Shown piece by piece: positions 27,686 through 35,878 of a stretch of 64,000 nt of DNA. The stretch comes from Leifsonia poae. Its GTDB lineage: Bacteria; Actinomycetota; Actinomycetes; Actinomycetales; Microbacteriaceae. A program made the translations under genes and the position numbers. The notes beneath the pieces are model-generated. The model did not search any database. It saw only the letters and a list, made by a program, of their open reading frames with translations, and was not told the DNA's origin. Numbering within the stretch: the stretch's first letter is position 1; each line of letters begins with the position of its first letter. The stretch lies in the NCBI RefSeq assembly GCF_020009625.1, contig NZ_JAIHLP010000002.1, positions 682,001-746,000 of the forward strand. Direction: 5' to 3'.

Positions 27686-29461
27686 TCACCCTACATAGCT
27701 CTTTGGACCTTCACCCGGGATCTCCCACAGATCGTCGTAGTTGACGGTAGCTAATCCCGCGGACTTAGCTACCGGCTCCTGTTCGAAACTTGGACTTTCA
27801 GGCGAAGCGTCGTCAGTTTCATTCGACAGTTCGGCATCGTCTTCCTTCGACAGGTTGGCATCTTCCGGGCGCGGCGGAACTGGCAGATGGATGATGACCG
27901 CACCGCGCTCGTTATCCAGCGCCAGGCGATTCCGGTAGCGACGGCCGCCTGTCCCCTTCACGTTGGGATAGCCCAGGTCGTCGAGCCGGGCCCCGAAGTC
28001 GCGCAGGCTGAGGCGATGTTCGCGCATGATCCCTTCGGCGAGGCTCCATTCTCGGTAGGAATCGTGTAGCTCCTTCGTGCCAGAGCCATTGCCATCTTCC
28101 ACATCAGTGCACATCGCCTCGATAAATCGCACGGCGGTGTCCTGATTATCCATGTACTCCCCTGTCGCAGCTGCGACAGCTTGAGGCTCTCCGAGACCGT
28201 TCGCCTCGTACTCAGCCAATCCTCGGAGCATCCAGCCAAGGACAGCGTCAGTATTCGCCCGCGACTTGAGCTTGCGAAGTAAATGAGGGTCTTGCTGGTC
28301 CTCCGGGAAGACCACGTCGAACTTGCAAACGCGCGTGCGCGCCCAGAGCGCGGGATCATCCGCCGGTAGCTGTGGCGGATGATTCGTGATCAGGATCGCC
28401 ATATGGGACGGCGAGAACGTGATCGAGTGGCTCTGGTACAGGTAGCGTCCGGTGATTGCGTCGCCACCCGTCAATCGCTTCATGAGTGCCGGATCAAAGC
28501 GCGCGCCTTTGTCGGTCTCCGAGAGCCATGCCACTCGCACTCCGCGTAGGTCGAGCATTGCCGGATTGGGCTTATTCGGATCTCCCTTCGTCAACTCGAA
28601 GAGAGACGACGGGGCGATGTGAGAGTACGAACCGAGCGCTGAGTGCCCAGCCTGGTAGAGGACGCCTTTTCCGTTACGCCCCTTTCCGGTGAGGATAGGA
28701 AGCGTGTGTTTGATTTGTTCGCCGATGAGACTCAAACCAAGAGTGCGCTGCAAGTAGCTGCGCACTGCCTCGTCAGGCACGCTCGACTTCAAAAACTCTT
28801 CCCACAGGTCAGAGGACGCGGCGGGATCAAATCGCGCCTTGGTGATCCGCGTGATCTTGTCGGCAGGTCGAGGCTTGTGAAGCTGGAGATGTGCAACGTC
28901 GACGACAGCCGTAGCATCCTCAGTCGCCAGCTCCCTCAGGTCAAGAGTTCCATTCGCAACGTTGAGCAAATACGGATCCGCGTCAAGTTCATCCACCGTC
29001 GCCCTGATGCCGGCAAGCGCGCTCATAAGTTCAAGCACACCTCTGATACCGGAGGCCGTTTGAGCCTGACGAAGGTCAGCAAGCAAATCCCTGTCCATCA
29101 GGGCATCGACGGAAAGCTCTCGAATCCGGCCCATGACAGCCGCCCTGGCGCGCTTGTCGTCCATGTCTCGTTCCCAGTGGGTACCAATCCATACGTACCA
29201 GCCGGCGCCTGCAACGTGCATGAGCTGATCGATTGAGTTCGCCGCGACCAGATGCGCGATTCTCGCGTGACTGCGCAGATTGTCGGCGTCTGACAGGTGC
29301 TGAATTCCCGGCGCGATTGAATCTTCCACCGAAGTATCGTCGTCGGACTCGTCCGTGTTAATGTCTTGATCAGCGCCGCCAAACGCTACAGATGCCGCCT
29401 CGCTGCTTGCCGGGCGGCGTCTGTCACTTGTAGGTTCATCGAGCAGTTCAATGTCATCCAT
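27686..29461 (-). CDS. phage/plasmid primase-helicase, P4 (D5) family
   Basis: The 591-residue protein has an acidic leader (1-55), a D5_N-type region with LLNVANGTLDL (about 165-175), and an SF3 helicase domain with Walker A GKGRNGKG at 259-266, the B-region VAWLSETDKG, and the ILITNHPPQLP motif typical of P4-family enzymes. A winged-helix region follows, then an acidic tail. It unwinds the element's origin during replication. The classical toprim/primase part is not visible, so it may be helicase only. Its ATG overlaps the excisionase stop (TGATG), a sign of translational coupling. It suggests the island can replicate after excision. Confidence 0.9.
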   Translation of the reverse strand: MDDIELLDEPTSDRRRPASSEAASVAFGGADQDINTDESDDDTSVEDSIAPGIQHLSDADNLRSHARIAHLVAANSIDQLMHVAGAGWYVWIGTHWERDMDDKRARAAVMGRIRELSVDALMDRDLLADLRQAQTASGIRGVLELMSALAGIRATVDELDADPYLLNVANGTLDLRELATEDATAVVDVAHLQLHKPRPADKITRITKARFDPAASSDLWEEFLKSSVPDEAVRSYLQRTLGLSLIGEQIKHTLPILTGKGRNGKGVLYQAGHSALGSYSHIAPSSLFELTKGDPNKPNPAMLDLRGVRVAWLSETDKGARFDPALMKRLTGGDAITGRYLYQSHSITFSPSHMAILITNHPPQLPADDPALWARTRVCKFDVVFPEDQQDPHLLRKLKSRANTDAVLGWMLRGLAEYEANGLGEPQAVAAATGEYMDNQDTAVRFIEAMCTDVEDGNGSGTKELHDSYREWSLAEGIMREHRLSLRDFGARLDDLGYPNVKGTGGRRYRNRLALDNERGAVIIHLPVPPRPEDANLSKEDDAELSNETDDASPESPSFEQEPVAKSAGLATVNYDDLWEIPGEGPKSYVG

Positions 29462-29697
29462 CAGCGCACCGCCGCATTCGAAGCGGAAGCGAAGAGTGCG
29501 CGGATCGATTCATCGGTCACGCGAACAGTGCGACCGGCGATTCTGATTGTCTTGAGCTCGCCGCTCGCGATCATCCGCTGAACGGTGCGAACACCCACGT
29601 CGAGCGTCAAGGCGACATTGGGGATCGTGTGGCCGAGCCGTTCGATTGGCGGGGCATCGGCGGTGTCATGAACTGCGTGGTGGGCTGCGCTGGGCAT
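29461..29697 (-). CDS. excisionase-like DNA-binding protein (HTH_17 type)
   Basis: 78 residues with a MerR-like winged HTH: IPNVALTLDVGVRTVQRMI, then GELKTIRIAGRTVRVTDESI. This is the pattern of Xis/excisionase-family proteins that bend DNA at attachment sites or regulate element genes. AGGAGA lies eight bases before the ATG. It overlaps the primase gene start, forming a two-gene operon. It may control the switch between integrated and replicating states; a pure repressor role is the alternative. Confidence 0.8.
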   Translation of the reverse strand: MPSAAHHAVHDTADAPPIERLGHTIPNVALTLDVGVRTVQRMIASGELKTIRIAGRTVRVTDESIRALFASASNAAVR

Positions 29698-30012
29698 ACC
29701 TGTCTCCTTGGAAGCTAATTAGCTATCCAGGAACCAGGTCGCCTGGTCGTGTTTCCGGCCGTCTGGCGTCTGTGCACCGGGTGGTGCATGTCCTTTCCCG
29801 AGACGGACCTTCCCGCCTCTGCGCTTTAGTTTCGCGCTATTCATTTGTGTGAAAAAGAAATTAGCACGAGAAGGCAGCAATTGACGCAAACTGACCGCGC
29901 TTCCAGCCCGAGTGGATTTACGACCCCACGCTGACCCCACGAAGTCGCATGTTCGAGCCAAGTGGCGCCAGCAAAAGCAAAAAACCCCCGGTTTTCCGGG
30001 GGTTTCTCTCTG
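29698..30012. other. gap between island operon and tRNA cluster; holds the tRNA terminator
   Basis: About 315 bases. It should contain the promoter of the excisionase/primase operon. Apart from the terminator at 29982-30005 I see no gene; a small minus-strand frame of about 80 codons has no recognisable features or ribosome-binding site. Confidence 0.45.
29982..30005 (-). terminator. strong terminator after the tRNA-Val/Cys/Gly cluster
   Basis: AAACCCCCGG pairs perfectly with CCGGGGGTTT around a TTTT loop, with A- and T-rich flanks on both sides. It lies eight bases past the 3' end of tRNA-Val(GAC) on the minus strand and could work in both directions, insulating the tRNAs from the island. 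Confidence 0.85.
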
Positions 30013-30084
30013 TGGGCGATACTGGGATCGAACCAGTGACCTCTTCCGTGTCAGGGAAGCGCGCTACCGCTGCGCCAATCGCCC
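30013..30084 (-). tRNA. tRNA-Val (anticodon GAC)
   Basis: Acceptor GGGCGAT/ATCGCCC, D arm GCGC…GCGC, loop CTGACAC with anticodon GAC, T arm CTGG-TTCGATC-CCAG. CCA is not encoded. Its 3' end faces the island, so it is a possible attachment site. Confidence 0.95.
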
Positions 30085-30100
30085 AAACCCGCAAGCGGGT

Positions 30101-30174
30101 TGGAGGTGGATACGGGATTCGAACCCGTGTATACGGCTTTGCAGGCCGCTGCCTCGCCTCTCGGCCAATCCACC
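30101..30174 (-). tRNA. tRNA-Cys (anticodon GCA)
   Basis: Acceptor GGTGGAT/ATCCACC, discriminator U, encoded CCA, anticodon loop CTGCAAA giving GCA, T arm CGGG-TTCGAAT-CCCG. It lies 16 bases from tRNA-Val in the same direction, in one transcription unit. Confidence 0.95.
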
Positions 30175-30227
30175 GCTCGGGTTCACCACCGTAATGAGAG
30201 GCCCGATCTTTCGACCGGGCCGACTCG

Positions 30228-30299
30228 AGCGGATGACGAGATTCGAACTCGCGACCCTAACCTTGGCAAGGTTATGCGCTACCACTGCGCCACATCCGC
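30228..30299 (-). tRNA. tRNA-Gly (anticodon GCC)
   Basis: Acceptor GCGGATG/CATCCGC, loop TTGCCAA giving GCC, T arm GCGAG-TTCGAAT-CTCGT, no encoded CCA. It is the first tRNA of the Gly-Cys-Val cluster on the minus strand. Confidence 0.95.
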
Positions 30300-30421
30300 A
30301 TTTTGTTCCGCATCGCTGCGGCACTTGAATGACTGTAGCCGATCTTTTCGTCGATCACCAAACCGGACACCGCCACCGGGAGTGTCGCCTGCCCGATGTG
30401 CGCTCGGACCGCTTCGTCGGC

Positions 30422-30427
30422 TAGTAT
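30422..30427 (+). promoter_or_regulatory. possible -10 box for tRNA-Val(CAC)
   Basis: TAGTAT lies 35 bases before the mature tRNA 5' end, a plausible -10 hexamer. The matching -35 region is not clear. Confidence 0.3.
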
Positions 30428-30462
30428 CGAGTCTCGCAGCCGGGATTCCTCGGCACACCCCA

Positions 30463-30535
30463 GGGCGATTGGCGCAGTTGGTAGCGCGCTTCCTTCACAC
30501 GGAAGAGGTCATCGGTTCGAGTCCGGTATCGCCCA
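30463..30535 (+). tRNA. tRNA-Val (anticodon CAC)
   Basis: Acceptor GGGCGAT/ATCGCCC, anticodon loop TTCACAC giving CAC, T arm with GGTTCGAGTCC, discriminator A, CCA not encoded. On the opposite strand from the Gly-Cys-Val(GAC) cluster and divergent from it. Its acceptor stem is identical to that of tRNA-Val(GAC). Confidence 0.95.
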
Positions 30536-30824
30536 CCTCAAAGAAGCACGTCACCCCCACTTTTCGACTCTCTCCGATAGTGCCCCTCGCCGCATCGGGG
30601 GCAGACGTCCGCTTCACGTGGCTTCGAAACGCGTGGCCCTAGATCTTTGTGAAGCCACCGATCTCGACGGAGTCGCCAATGTTGGGATTACTCCCGAGTA
30701 GCTAAGCGATCGGCGCCTTTCCAAGCACCGCCACGAACGCACGTCTCAACGGCGACGGCGACAGGTGCGCAGCCTCCGCCAGTTCGGTTCCGGGGGTTAT
30801 CGCGTTCTCACCTCGGACGCCCGT

Positions 30825-31268
30825 CTAGTGGTTGATTCGCCGCTCCTCGATGCCGTCAGGGGTCGTGCGGCGGAGGGCGGGGGCGGCGGGTGTGGGAAAG
30901 ACGAGAGGCACGGAGGCGTCGCCGGGTGAGGGGTGGGCGAGGCGGATGCGGTACTCCGTCGCGCTCCAGTCGACGATGACGACCGGTCGCCAGGGCCAGG
31001 GTGCGTCCGGGCTGAGCGCGTCGACGGCGTCGAACGCGTCCGGCAGCGGCTCCGGCAGGCGCATCCAGCGCGGCTCGCCCAGCATCTCGATTCCGCGCAT
31101 GTCGAGGACGGCCCCGGCTTCGGCGAGGTCCTGCGGTTCGCCGAGCGTCTCACCGATCAGGCTCATCGGGCTGAACGACTCCGCATCCCGTTCCGAGGCG
31201 GGCGCCAGGTAGCCCACGGGCGTGCCGTCGGTCAGACGGTGGTGGGCGATCCAGTTCGCGGGGATCAT
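30825..31268 (-). CDS. conserved-looking hypothetical protein
   Basis: 147 residues from ATG 31268, with GGAG 12-13 bases upstream; the stop of the MazF-like gene lies 32 bases earlier, so the two are probably co-transcribed. No membrane segment or known motif: acidic, Pro-rich, with a WPWRPVVIVDWSATEYRIRL strand-rich centre. GC-rich third codon positions match the core genome. Role unknown; the shared operon makes it a candidate partner or antitoxin of the MazF-like protein, but nothing in the sequence proves that. Confidence 0.65.
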   Translation of the reverse strand: MIPANWIAHHRLTDGTPVGYLAPASERDAESFSPMSLIGETLGEPQDLAEAGAVLDMRGIEMLGEPRWMRLPEPLPDAFDAVDALSPDAPWPWRPVVIVDWSATEYRIRLAHPSPGDASVPLVFPTPAAPALRRTTPDGIEERRINH

Positions 31269-31300
31269 CGGAGCGCAACTCCGCCCGGCGCCATCGGCGG

Positions 31301-31834
31301 CTACCGCCAGCCGTAGCGGGCGACCAGCGCCGTCCGAACGGCCTCGTAGGGGCGCGCACCGAGCGCGGCGGCCTCGCGACGCATCCCGTTCTGGTGCACG
31401 CGGAAGACCCGCTCCAGGTTGACGTAGCTCGGCCGGCGCTGCGCATCCCACGGTCCGGTTCCGATCGGCAGGTATTCGCTGCGGCCCGGATGCTCTTGGC
31501 TGGTCAGCTGCACGGCGAGAACCGTTCCGTGCGGTTCACCGGCCACGACGAGCACCGGCCTGTCTTTGCCACGCCCGTCGTTCTCCTCGTAGGGAACCCA
31601 GGTCCAGACGATCTCGCCCGGGTCGGCGTCGCCGTCGGTCTCCGGTCGGTAGGCCGTCGTCACCGGGCCGAGGCGGCGTGGGTCGACTTCGATGGTGGCG
31701 TTCGGCCCGGACCGCCCGGGTTCGGTGCCCGCTCCGGACGCCGTCTCAACTGTCGGACGATCGGCCTTCCTCACCCTCGGGTTCGGCCGCAGCACGTTCG
31801 CCAGCGCGCGCAGGAGACTCATCGGGGACGTCAT
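31301..31834 (-). CDS. PemK/MazF-family toxin-like protein
   Basis: About 177 residues with a variable 65-residue leader and then the PemK/MazF core: GEIVWTWVPYEE, DRPVLVVAG and VLAVQLTSQEH, the beta-barrel of mRNA-interferase toxins. A GKDRPVLV strand replaces the usual GxxRPxxV pattern with little change. No upstream antitoxin is adjacent; the N-terminal leader overlaps the end of the ammonium transporter gene by about 90 bases in another frame. The start is therefore uncertain (GTG 31843, ATG 31834 or ATG 31822). Actinobacteria often carry such longer chromosomal PemK-like proteins without a classical antitoxin. Confidence 0.75.
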   Translation of the reverse strand: MTSPMSLLRALANVLRPNPRVRKADRPTVETASGAGTEPGRSGPNATIEVDPRRLGPVTTAYRPETDGDADPGEIVWTWVPYEENDGRGKDRPVLVVAGEPHGTVLAVQLTSQEHPGRSEYLPIGTGPWDAQRRPSYVNLERVFRVHQNGMRREAAALGARPYEAVRTALVARYGWR

Positions 31835-33035
31835 GGTTGGCACGATACCGGACCGGGGTGAGCCCCAAAGTCACCCGCAGCAGCCAGGCGATCGCGAGCG
31901 ACACCAGGAAAGACCACGCCGCGATCCCGAATGCGGCGATGGCTTGGGCGACGAACAGGTCGAAGTTGCCGCTGTCGATCATGCCCTCGCCGGTGGCGAA
32001 CAGGCCGATGAAGAGCATGCCGACGAGACTCGCGACGATGTGGATGACGCAGATGGTCATCGGCACACCGAACCGCACCCTGGCCGCGACGTCGACCATC
32101 GTGGCGCAGGCGAGGGCGGCCAGGGCGCCGAGGAGCAGGGACCACCCGGTCGTCACGACGCCGGAAGCCGGGGTGATCGCCACGAGGCCGGAGACGGCCC
32201 CGCAGAGCACGCTCGTGATGGTGGGGCGGCGTAGCATCACCCGATCGACGATCACCCAGCAGAGCGCGCCGCCCGCCGATGCGATGAGGGTGTTGATCCA
32301 GATGAGCGGGGTGAAGGCGTCGAGCGCCCCTTCCGACCCGACCGTGAGACCGAACCACCCGACCCACACCAGTGCCCCGCCGGCCGCCACGAGAGGAAGA
32401 CTGTGCGTTCCGGTGGGCGCGTGACCGTGCCGGCCGCAGGCGAGGATGACGCCGGCCGCCCCGCTTCCGGCGGCGAGGCTCACCGGGAGCGCTCCCCCGA
32501 AGTCGATCGCCCGCATCCCCGCCACCGCCCAGCCGTCGGAGAGGGCGAAGACGGCGTATCCGGCGGGGAAGAGCACGAGAGGCGACCAGAGCACGACGAA
32601 TACCAGCCAGGCCCGCACGGTGACCCGGGACGCGACGGCCGCCCCCAGCACAGCCACGGCGACCGCGCACAGGGCGATGAGGTAGCCGGCATGCGCCAGC
32701 GGGTACGGATCGGAGGAGGGCGCCTCAGCCTGCGCGAACAGGGAAGCCAGACCGGGGTCGGGTCGCCCGAGGAGATGCGCGATCCAGGGCGTGCCCGCCA
32801 GCAGCCCGTACCCGCCGAGGACAGCGAGCACGATCACGACAGCCGCCCCGGAGAGCACCGTTCGGAACGCGGAGGCCGCGCCCGCCCGCCCCGACATGCC
32901 GCCGTAGAACAATGCGATTCCCGGCACGATCACCATCACCAGGGTGGCGCTGATCAGCAGCAGGAGAGCGTCCACGGAGCGGCTCTGCGCCAGCGCGGCG
33001 ATGACCGCGACGGCGTCGGGTCGCCACGGGAGCAT
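31746..33035 (-). CDS. ammonium transporter paralogue with altered pore residues
   Basis: The 429-residue Amt/MEP/Rh-fold membrane protein has about 11 membrane segments; the ATG has AAGGAGG just upstream. Asp178 of AIDFGGALPV matches the conserved pore Asp160 of E. coli AmtB. The position eight residues on, normally the first pore His (AmtB His168), is Ser186. The second pore His is kept (His332 in VIHIVASLVG). The Phe-gate segment, FQATFA in the neighbour, reads YLIALCA. Substrate conduction may therefore differ or be lost; a sensing role is possible. It follows the canonical amt gene in the same direction, 102 bases away. Confidence 0.85.
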   Translation of the reverse strand: MLPWRPDAVAVIAALAQSRSVDALLLLISATLVMVIVPGIALFYGGMSGRAGAASAFRTVLSGAAVVIVLAVLGGYGLLAGTPWIAHLLGRPDPGLASLFAQAEAPSSDPYPLAHAGYLIALCAVAVAVLGAAVASRVTVRAWLVFVVLWSPLVLFPAGYAVFALSDGWAVAGMRAIDFGGALPVSLAAGSGAAGVILACGRHGHAPTGTHSLPLVAAGGALVWVGWFGLTVGSEGALDAFTPLIWINTLIASAGGALCWVIVDRVMLRRPTITSVLCGAVSGLVAITPASGVVTTGWSLLLGALAALACATMVDVAARVRFGVPMTICVIHIVASLVGMLFIGLFATGEGMIDSGNFDLFVAQAIAAFGIAAWSFLVSLAIAWLLRVTLGLTPVRYRANHDVPDESPARAGERAAAEPEGEEGRSSDS

Positions 33036-33085
33036 CCGCCCTCCTTCGGATCGGGTCAGCAGAAATCACCTTAGCGCCCACGCGA

Positions 33086-33117
33086 AGCGGGGCGCCGCCC
33101 GAAGGCGACACCCCGCT
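33086..33117 (-). terminator. terminator after the canonical amt gene
   Basis: AGCGGGG at 33111-33117 (minus sense) pairs with CCCCGCT at 33086-33092. Together with the inner GGCG/GUC pairs this makes a 14-bp stem closed by a four-base loop. It separates the two ammonium transporter genes. Confidence 0.7.
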
Positions 33118-33137
33118 CGCTGCTGTGTTCTTCGAGG

Positions 33138-34412
33138 TCAGACGGTCTCGAGGGCGTAGCCTTCCTCGCCGTGCACGACAGTGTCGACGCCGGCCAGTTC
33201 GTCTTCGTTCTTGATGCGGAAGCCCATCGTCTTCTGGATGATCCAGCCGATGGCGTAGGCGAGCACGAAGGAGTAGATCAGAACGCTGAAGGCACCGACC
33301 GCCTGCGCTCCGAGCTGGGTGAGGCTGCCGCCGTAGAGCAGGCTGGAGAAGCCCTTGGTGGCGTCGCCGTCGATGTGGGTCATGCCGAAGATGCCGATGT
33401 AGAGCGTTCCAAGCAGACCGCCGATGAGGTGGATGCCGACCACGTCGAGCGAGTCGTCGAAGCCGAGCTTGTACTTCAGGTCGATGGCGATGGCGCAGAC
33501 GGCGCCGGCGAGCAGGCCGAGGACGATCGCCCAGAACGGCGTGAGGATGTTACAGGCCGGGGTGATCGCGACCAGACCTGCGACGGCTCCGGATGCGGCG
33601 CCGATCGATGTGGGTTTGCCATCTTTGATCTTCTCCACCACAAGCCAGCCGATGGTGGCTGCGGCCGGAGCGGCAAGCGTGTTGATCCAGGCGATGGCTG
33701 CGACGCCGTCGACGGCCGCCTCCGAACCGGCGTTGAAGCCGAACCAGCCGAACCACAGCAGCGCAGCGCCGAGGAGGGTGAGGGGAACGTTGTGCGGCTT
33801 CGACATGCCCTTCTGGAATCCGACACGTTTGCCGAGCACCAGGGCCAGCGCGAGTCCGGCGGCACCGGCGTTGATGTGAACGGCCGTGCCACCCGCGAAG
33901 TCGTTGACGTGCAGGTTGGCGGCGATCCAGCCCTCTTGCAGGTTGAAGACCCAGAACGCGACCGGGAAGTAGACGACGGTCACCCAGACACCGGCGAACA
34001 CCATCCAGGCCCCGAACTTGGCCCGGTCGGCGATCGCGCCCGAGATCAGGGCAACGGTGATGATGGCGAACGTGGCCTGGAAGCCGGCGAACGCCAGCCC
34101 GCTCATATCGGGCGTCATCCCGTCTTTACCGAGCAGGCTGGAAAGGCCCCAGTCCGGCGTTCCGAGGACGTGCGGGATGGACGGGGTCCCGAACGCGAGT
34201 CCGTACCCGTAGAGCACCCAGAGCACGCCGACGAGGGCCATCGCTCCGAAACTCATCATCATCATGCTGACGACGCTCTTCGCGCGGACCATGCCGCCGT
34301 AGAAGAACGCGACGCCGGGGGTCATCAGAAGAACGAGCGCTGCGGCCACGAGAAGCCAGAGCGAGTCGATGCTCGTCTTGGCGTCGTAGCTGGCTGCCAG
34401 GTGTAGCAACAT
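33138..34412 (-). CDS. amt: ammonium transporter, canonical Amt
   Basis: About 424 residues from ATG 34412; a longer frame upstream is polar and unlikely to be translated. It has 11 membrane segments, with pore Asp171 and His179 in DFAGGTAVHI and the second pore His in VVGIHLIGG, the twin-His pair of AmtB-type channels. The Phe gate segment FQATFA is present. It conducts ammonium/ammonia across the cytoplasmic membrane. No glnK or glnD follows here, although these often sit beside amt in actinobacteria; the neighbour is a divergent paralogue instead. GAGAGAGG lies about 14-20 bases before the start. Confidence 0.93.
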   Translation of the reverse strand: MLLHLAASYDAKTSIDSLWLLVAAALVLLMTPGVAFFYGGMVRAKSVVSMMMMSFGAMALVGVLWVLYGYGLAFGTPSIPHVLGTPDWGLSSLLGKDGMTPDMSGLAFAGFQATFAIITVALISGAIADRAKFGAWMVFAGVWVTVVYFPVAFWVFNLQEGWIAANLHVNDFAGGTAVHINAGAAGLALALVLGKRVGFQKGMSKPHNVPLTLLGAALLWFGWFGFNAGSEAAVDGVAAIAWINTLAAPAAATIGWLVVEKIKDGKPTSIGAASGAVAGLVAITPACNILTPFWAIVLGLLAGAVCAIAIDLKYKLGFDDSLDVVGIHLIGGLLGTLYIGIFGMTHIDGDATKGFSSLLYGGSLTQLGAQAVGAFSVLIYSFVLAYAIGWIIQKTMGFRIKNEDELAGVDTVVHGEEGYALETV

Positions 34413-34616
34413 ACGTATGGTCTGCCTCTCTCTGAGTGCACTTCGGTGGCCCCGGTCGGCGCGGGTCCGTGGGTGCTTCGGGGTGTCGCCAGTTTCGTCG
34501 CGGGACGTTTCGGTCGGACGATCCTCGTGTTTCACGAGTGTTACGGGTCGGCCGTGCAGGTAAACATCGTGTTTCGCGGCTCCCCGAATCCCCCGCCAAA
34601 GCGCCGGAGGAACGCC

Positions 34617-34648
34617 GAACGGCCCCCGTCGTGCGACGGGGGCCGTTC
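34617..34648 (-). terminator. terminator after zapE
   Basis: A near-perfect 15-bp inverted repeat, GAACGGCCCCCGTCG and its complement around a two-base centre, 13 bases past the zapE stop on the minus strand. No T tract, as is common in high-GC actinobacteria. Confidence 0.75.
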
Positions 34649-34661
34649 GGCGGCGTCGGGT

Positions 34662-35714
34662 TCAGGCGTCGTGCGGCGGCAGTTCCCCGGTGGTGAGGGC
34701 GATCATGCGCGAGACCGAGCGGAGGTATTTCTTGCGGTATCCGCCGCCGAGCATCTCCTCGTCGAAGACCTCGTTGAGCGGCATCCCGGTCTGCACGATC
34801 GGGATCTCGGCATCGTAGACGCGGTCGATGAAGGCCACGAGGCGCAGGGCCGCCATCTGGTCGTGCAGGATGTGCACATCCGTCAATCCGATCACCTCGA
34901 CCCCGTCGAGCAGCTTGATGTACTTGGAGGGGTGCACGGTGGCCAGGTGGGCGATCAGCCCGTCGAAGTCGTCGCTGGTGACTGCGGTTCCGCGGCCGGC
35001 GAGCGCGGCGACCGTGCGGTCGTAGTCTTCGGGGTCCACGGCCACGGCGCGGCCCTCGGTGTCGCGGCGCCGGTAGTCGAGGCCATCGATGCGGACCGTC
35101 TCGAAGTAGCCGGAGAGCGCCTGGATCTCGCGAAGGAAGTCACTGGCGGCGAACCGGCCCTCGCCGAGCGCGTTCGGCGGCGTGTTCGAGGTGGCGGCGA
35201 CGCGGGTTCCGGAGGCCACGAGCTCCTTCAGCATCCGGGTCATCATCATGGTGTCGCCCGGGTCGTCGAGCTCGAACTCGTCGATGCAGATCAGGGCCGA
35301 ACCGCGCAGCAGGTTCACGGCTCCCGCATAGCCGAGCGCCCCGACGAGCGCGGTGTACTCGATGAACGTGCCGAAATATTTGGGCCCGGGCGCCTCGTGC
35401 CAGAGGGAGGCGAGCAGGTGGGTCTTGCCGACGCCGAAACCGCCGTCGAGGTACACGCCCGGCTTGGTCTCCGCCTTCTTGCGATTCCTGCTGAACAGCC
35501 CCGCCGGCCGCTGGGGCTCCCACGCCTTGGCGAAGGTCTTCAGGATGCCGATCGCCTCCGCCTGCGACGGGTAGTCGTGGTCGGGGCGGTACGTCTCGAA
35601 TGTGGCGTTGGCGAACTGCGACGGCGGAACCAGTGAGGCCGCGATCTCGGCGCCGGAGATGTCCGGCGTGCGGTCGGTCAGACGCACGAGGGCACCCGTT
35701 CTATCGATGGTCAT
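34662..35714 (-). CDS. zapE: cell division protein ZapE / AFG1-like ATPase
   Basis: The 350-residue AAA-type ATPase has Walker A GGFGVGKT at 91-98, Walker B LICIDEFELDD near 142-152, and the family motif TSNTPPNALGEG. It matches the ZapE/Afg1 family, which modulates FtsZ in gamma-proteobacteria and protein turnover in mitochondria; the actinobacterial role is not established. Length is normal. Monocistronic on the minus strand, divergent from the sulfurtransferase gene. Confidence 0.9.
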   Translation of the reverse strand: MTIDRTGALVRLTDRTPDISGAEIAASLVPPSQFANATFETYRPDHDYPSQAEAIGILKTFAKAWEPQRPAGLFSRNRKKAETKPGVYLDGGFGVGKTHLLASLWHEAPGPKYFGTFIEYTALVGALGYAGAVNLLRGSALICIDEFELDDPGDTMMMTRMLKELVASGTRVAATSNTPPNALGEGRFAASDFLREIQALSGYFETVRIDGLDYRRRDTEGRAVAVDPEDYDRTVAALAGRGTAVTSDDFDGLIAHLATVHPSKYIKLLDGVEVIGLTDVHILHDQMAALRLVAFIDRVYDAEIPIVQTGMPLNEVFDEEMLGGGYRKKYLRSVSRMIALTTGELPPHDA

Positions 35715-35878
35715 GAAAGCTGCACCTTTGTGTCGAAGTCTTACAGCTCCCGTTTACGCCGCGTAGCCTGGACCGTAAGTTCGCTGAGTGTCGAACGGTT
35801 CCAGCCTAAACCGACCTCGCTGACAGTTTTCCCGCCCATCCCTTGCGCACAGACCGCGCTTCCAGGAGGTTCACCCGC

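Noticed and set aside
29719..29961. 80-codon minus-strand frame near the tRNA cluster
   Set aside because: No ribosome-binding site, odd composition, overlaps promoter space of the excisionase operon; no support as a gene.
34446..35636. 396-codon plus-strand frame opposite zapE
   Set aside because: No recognisable domain; the minus strand has Walker motifs of ZapE.
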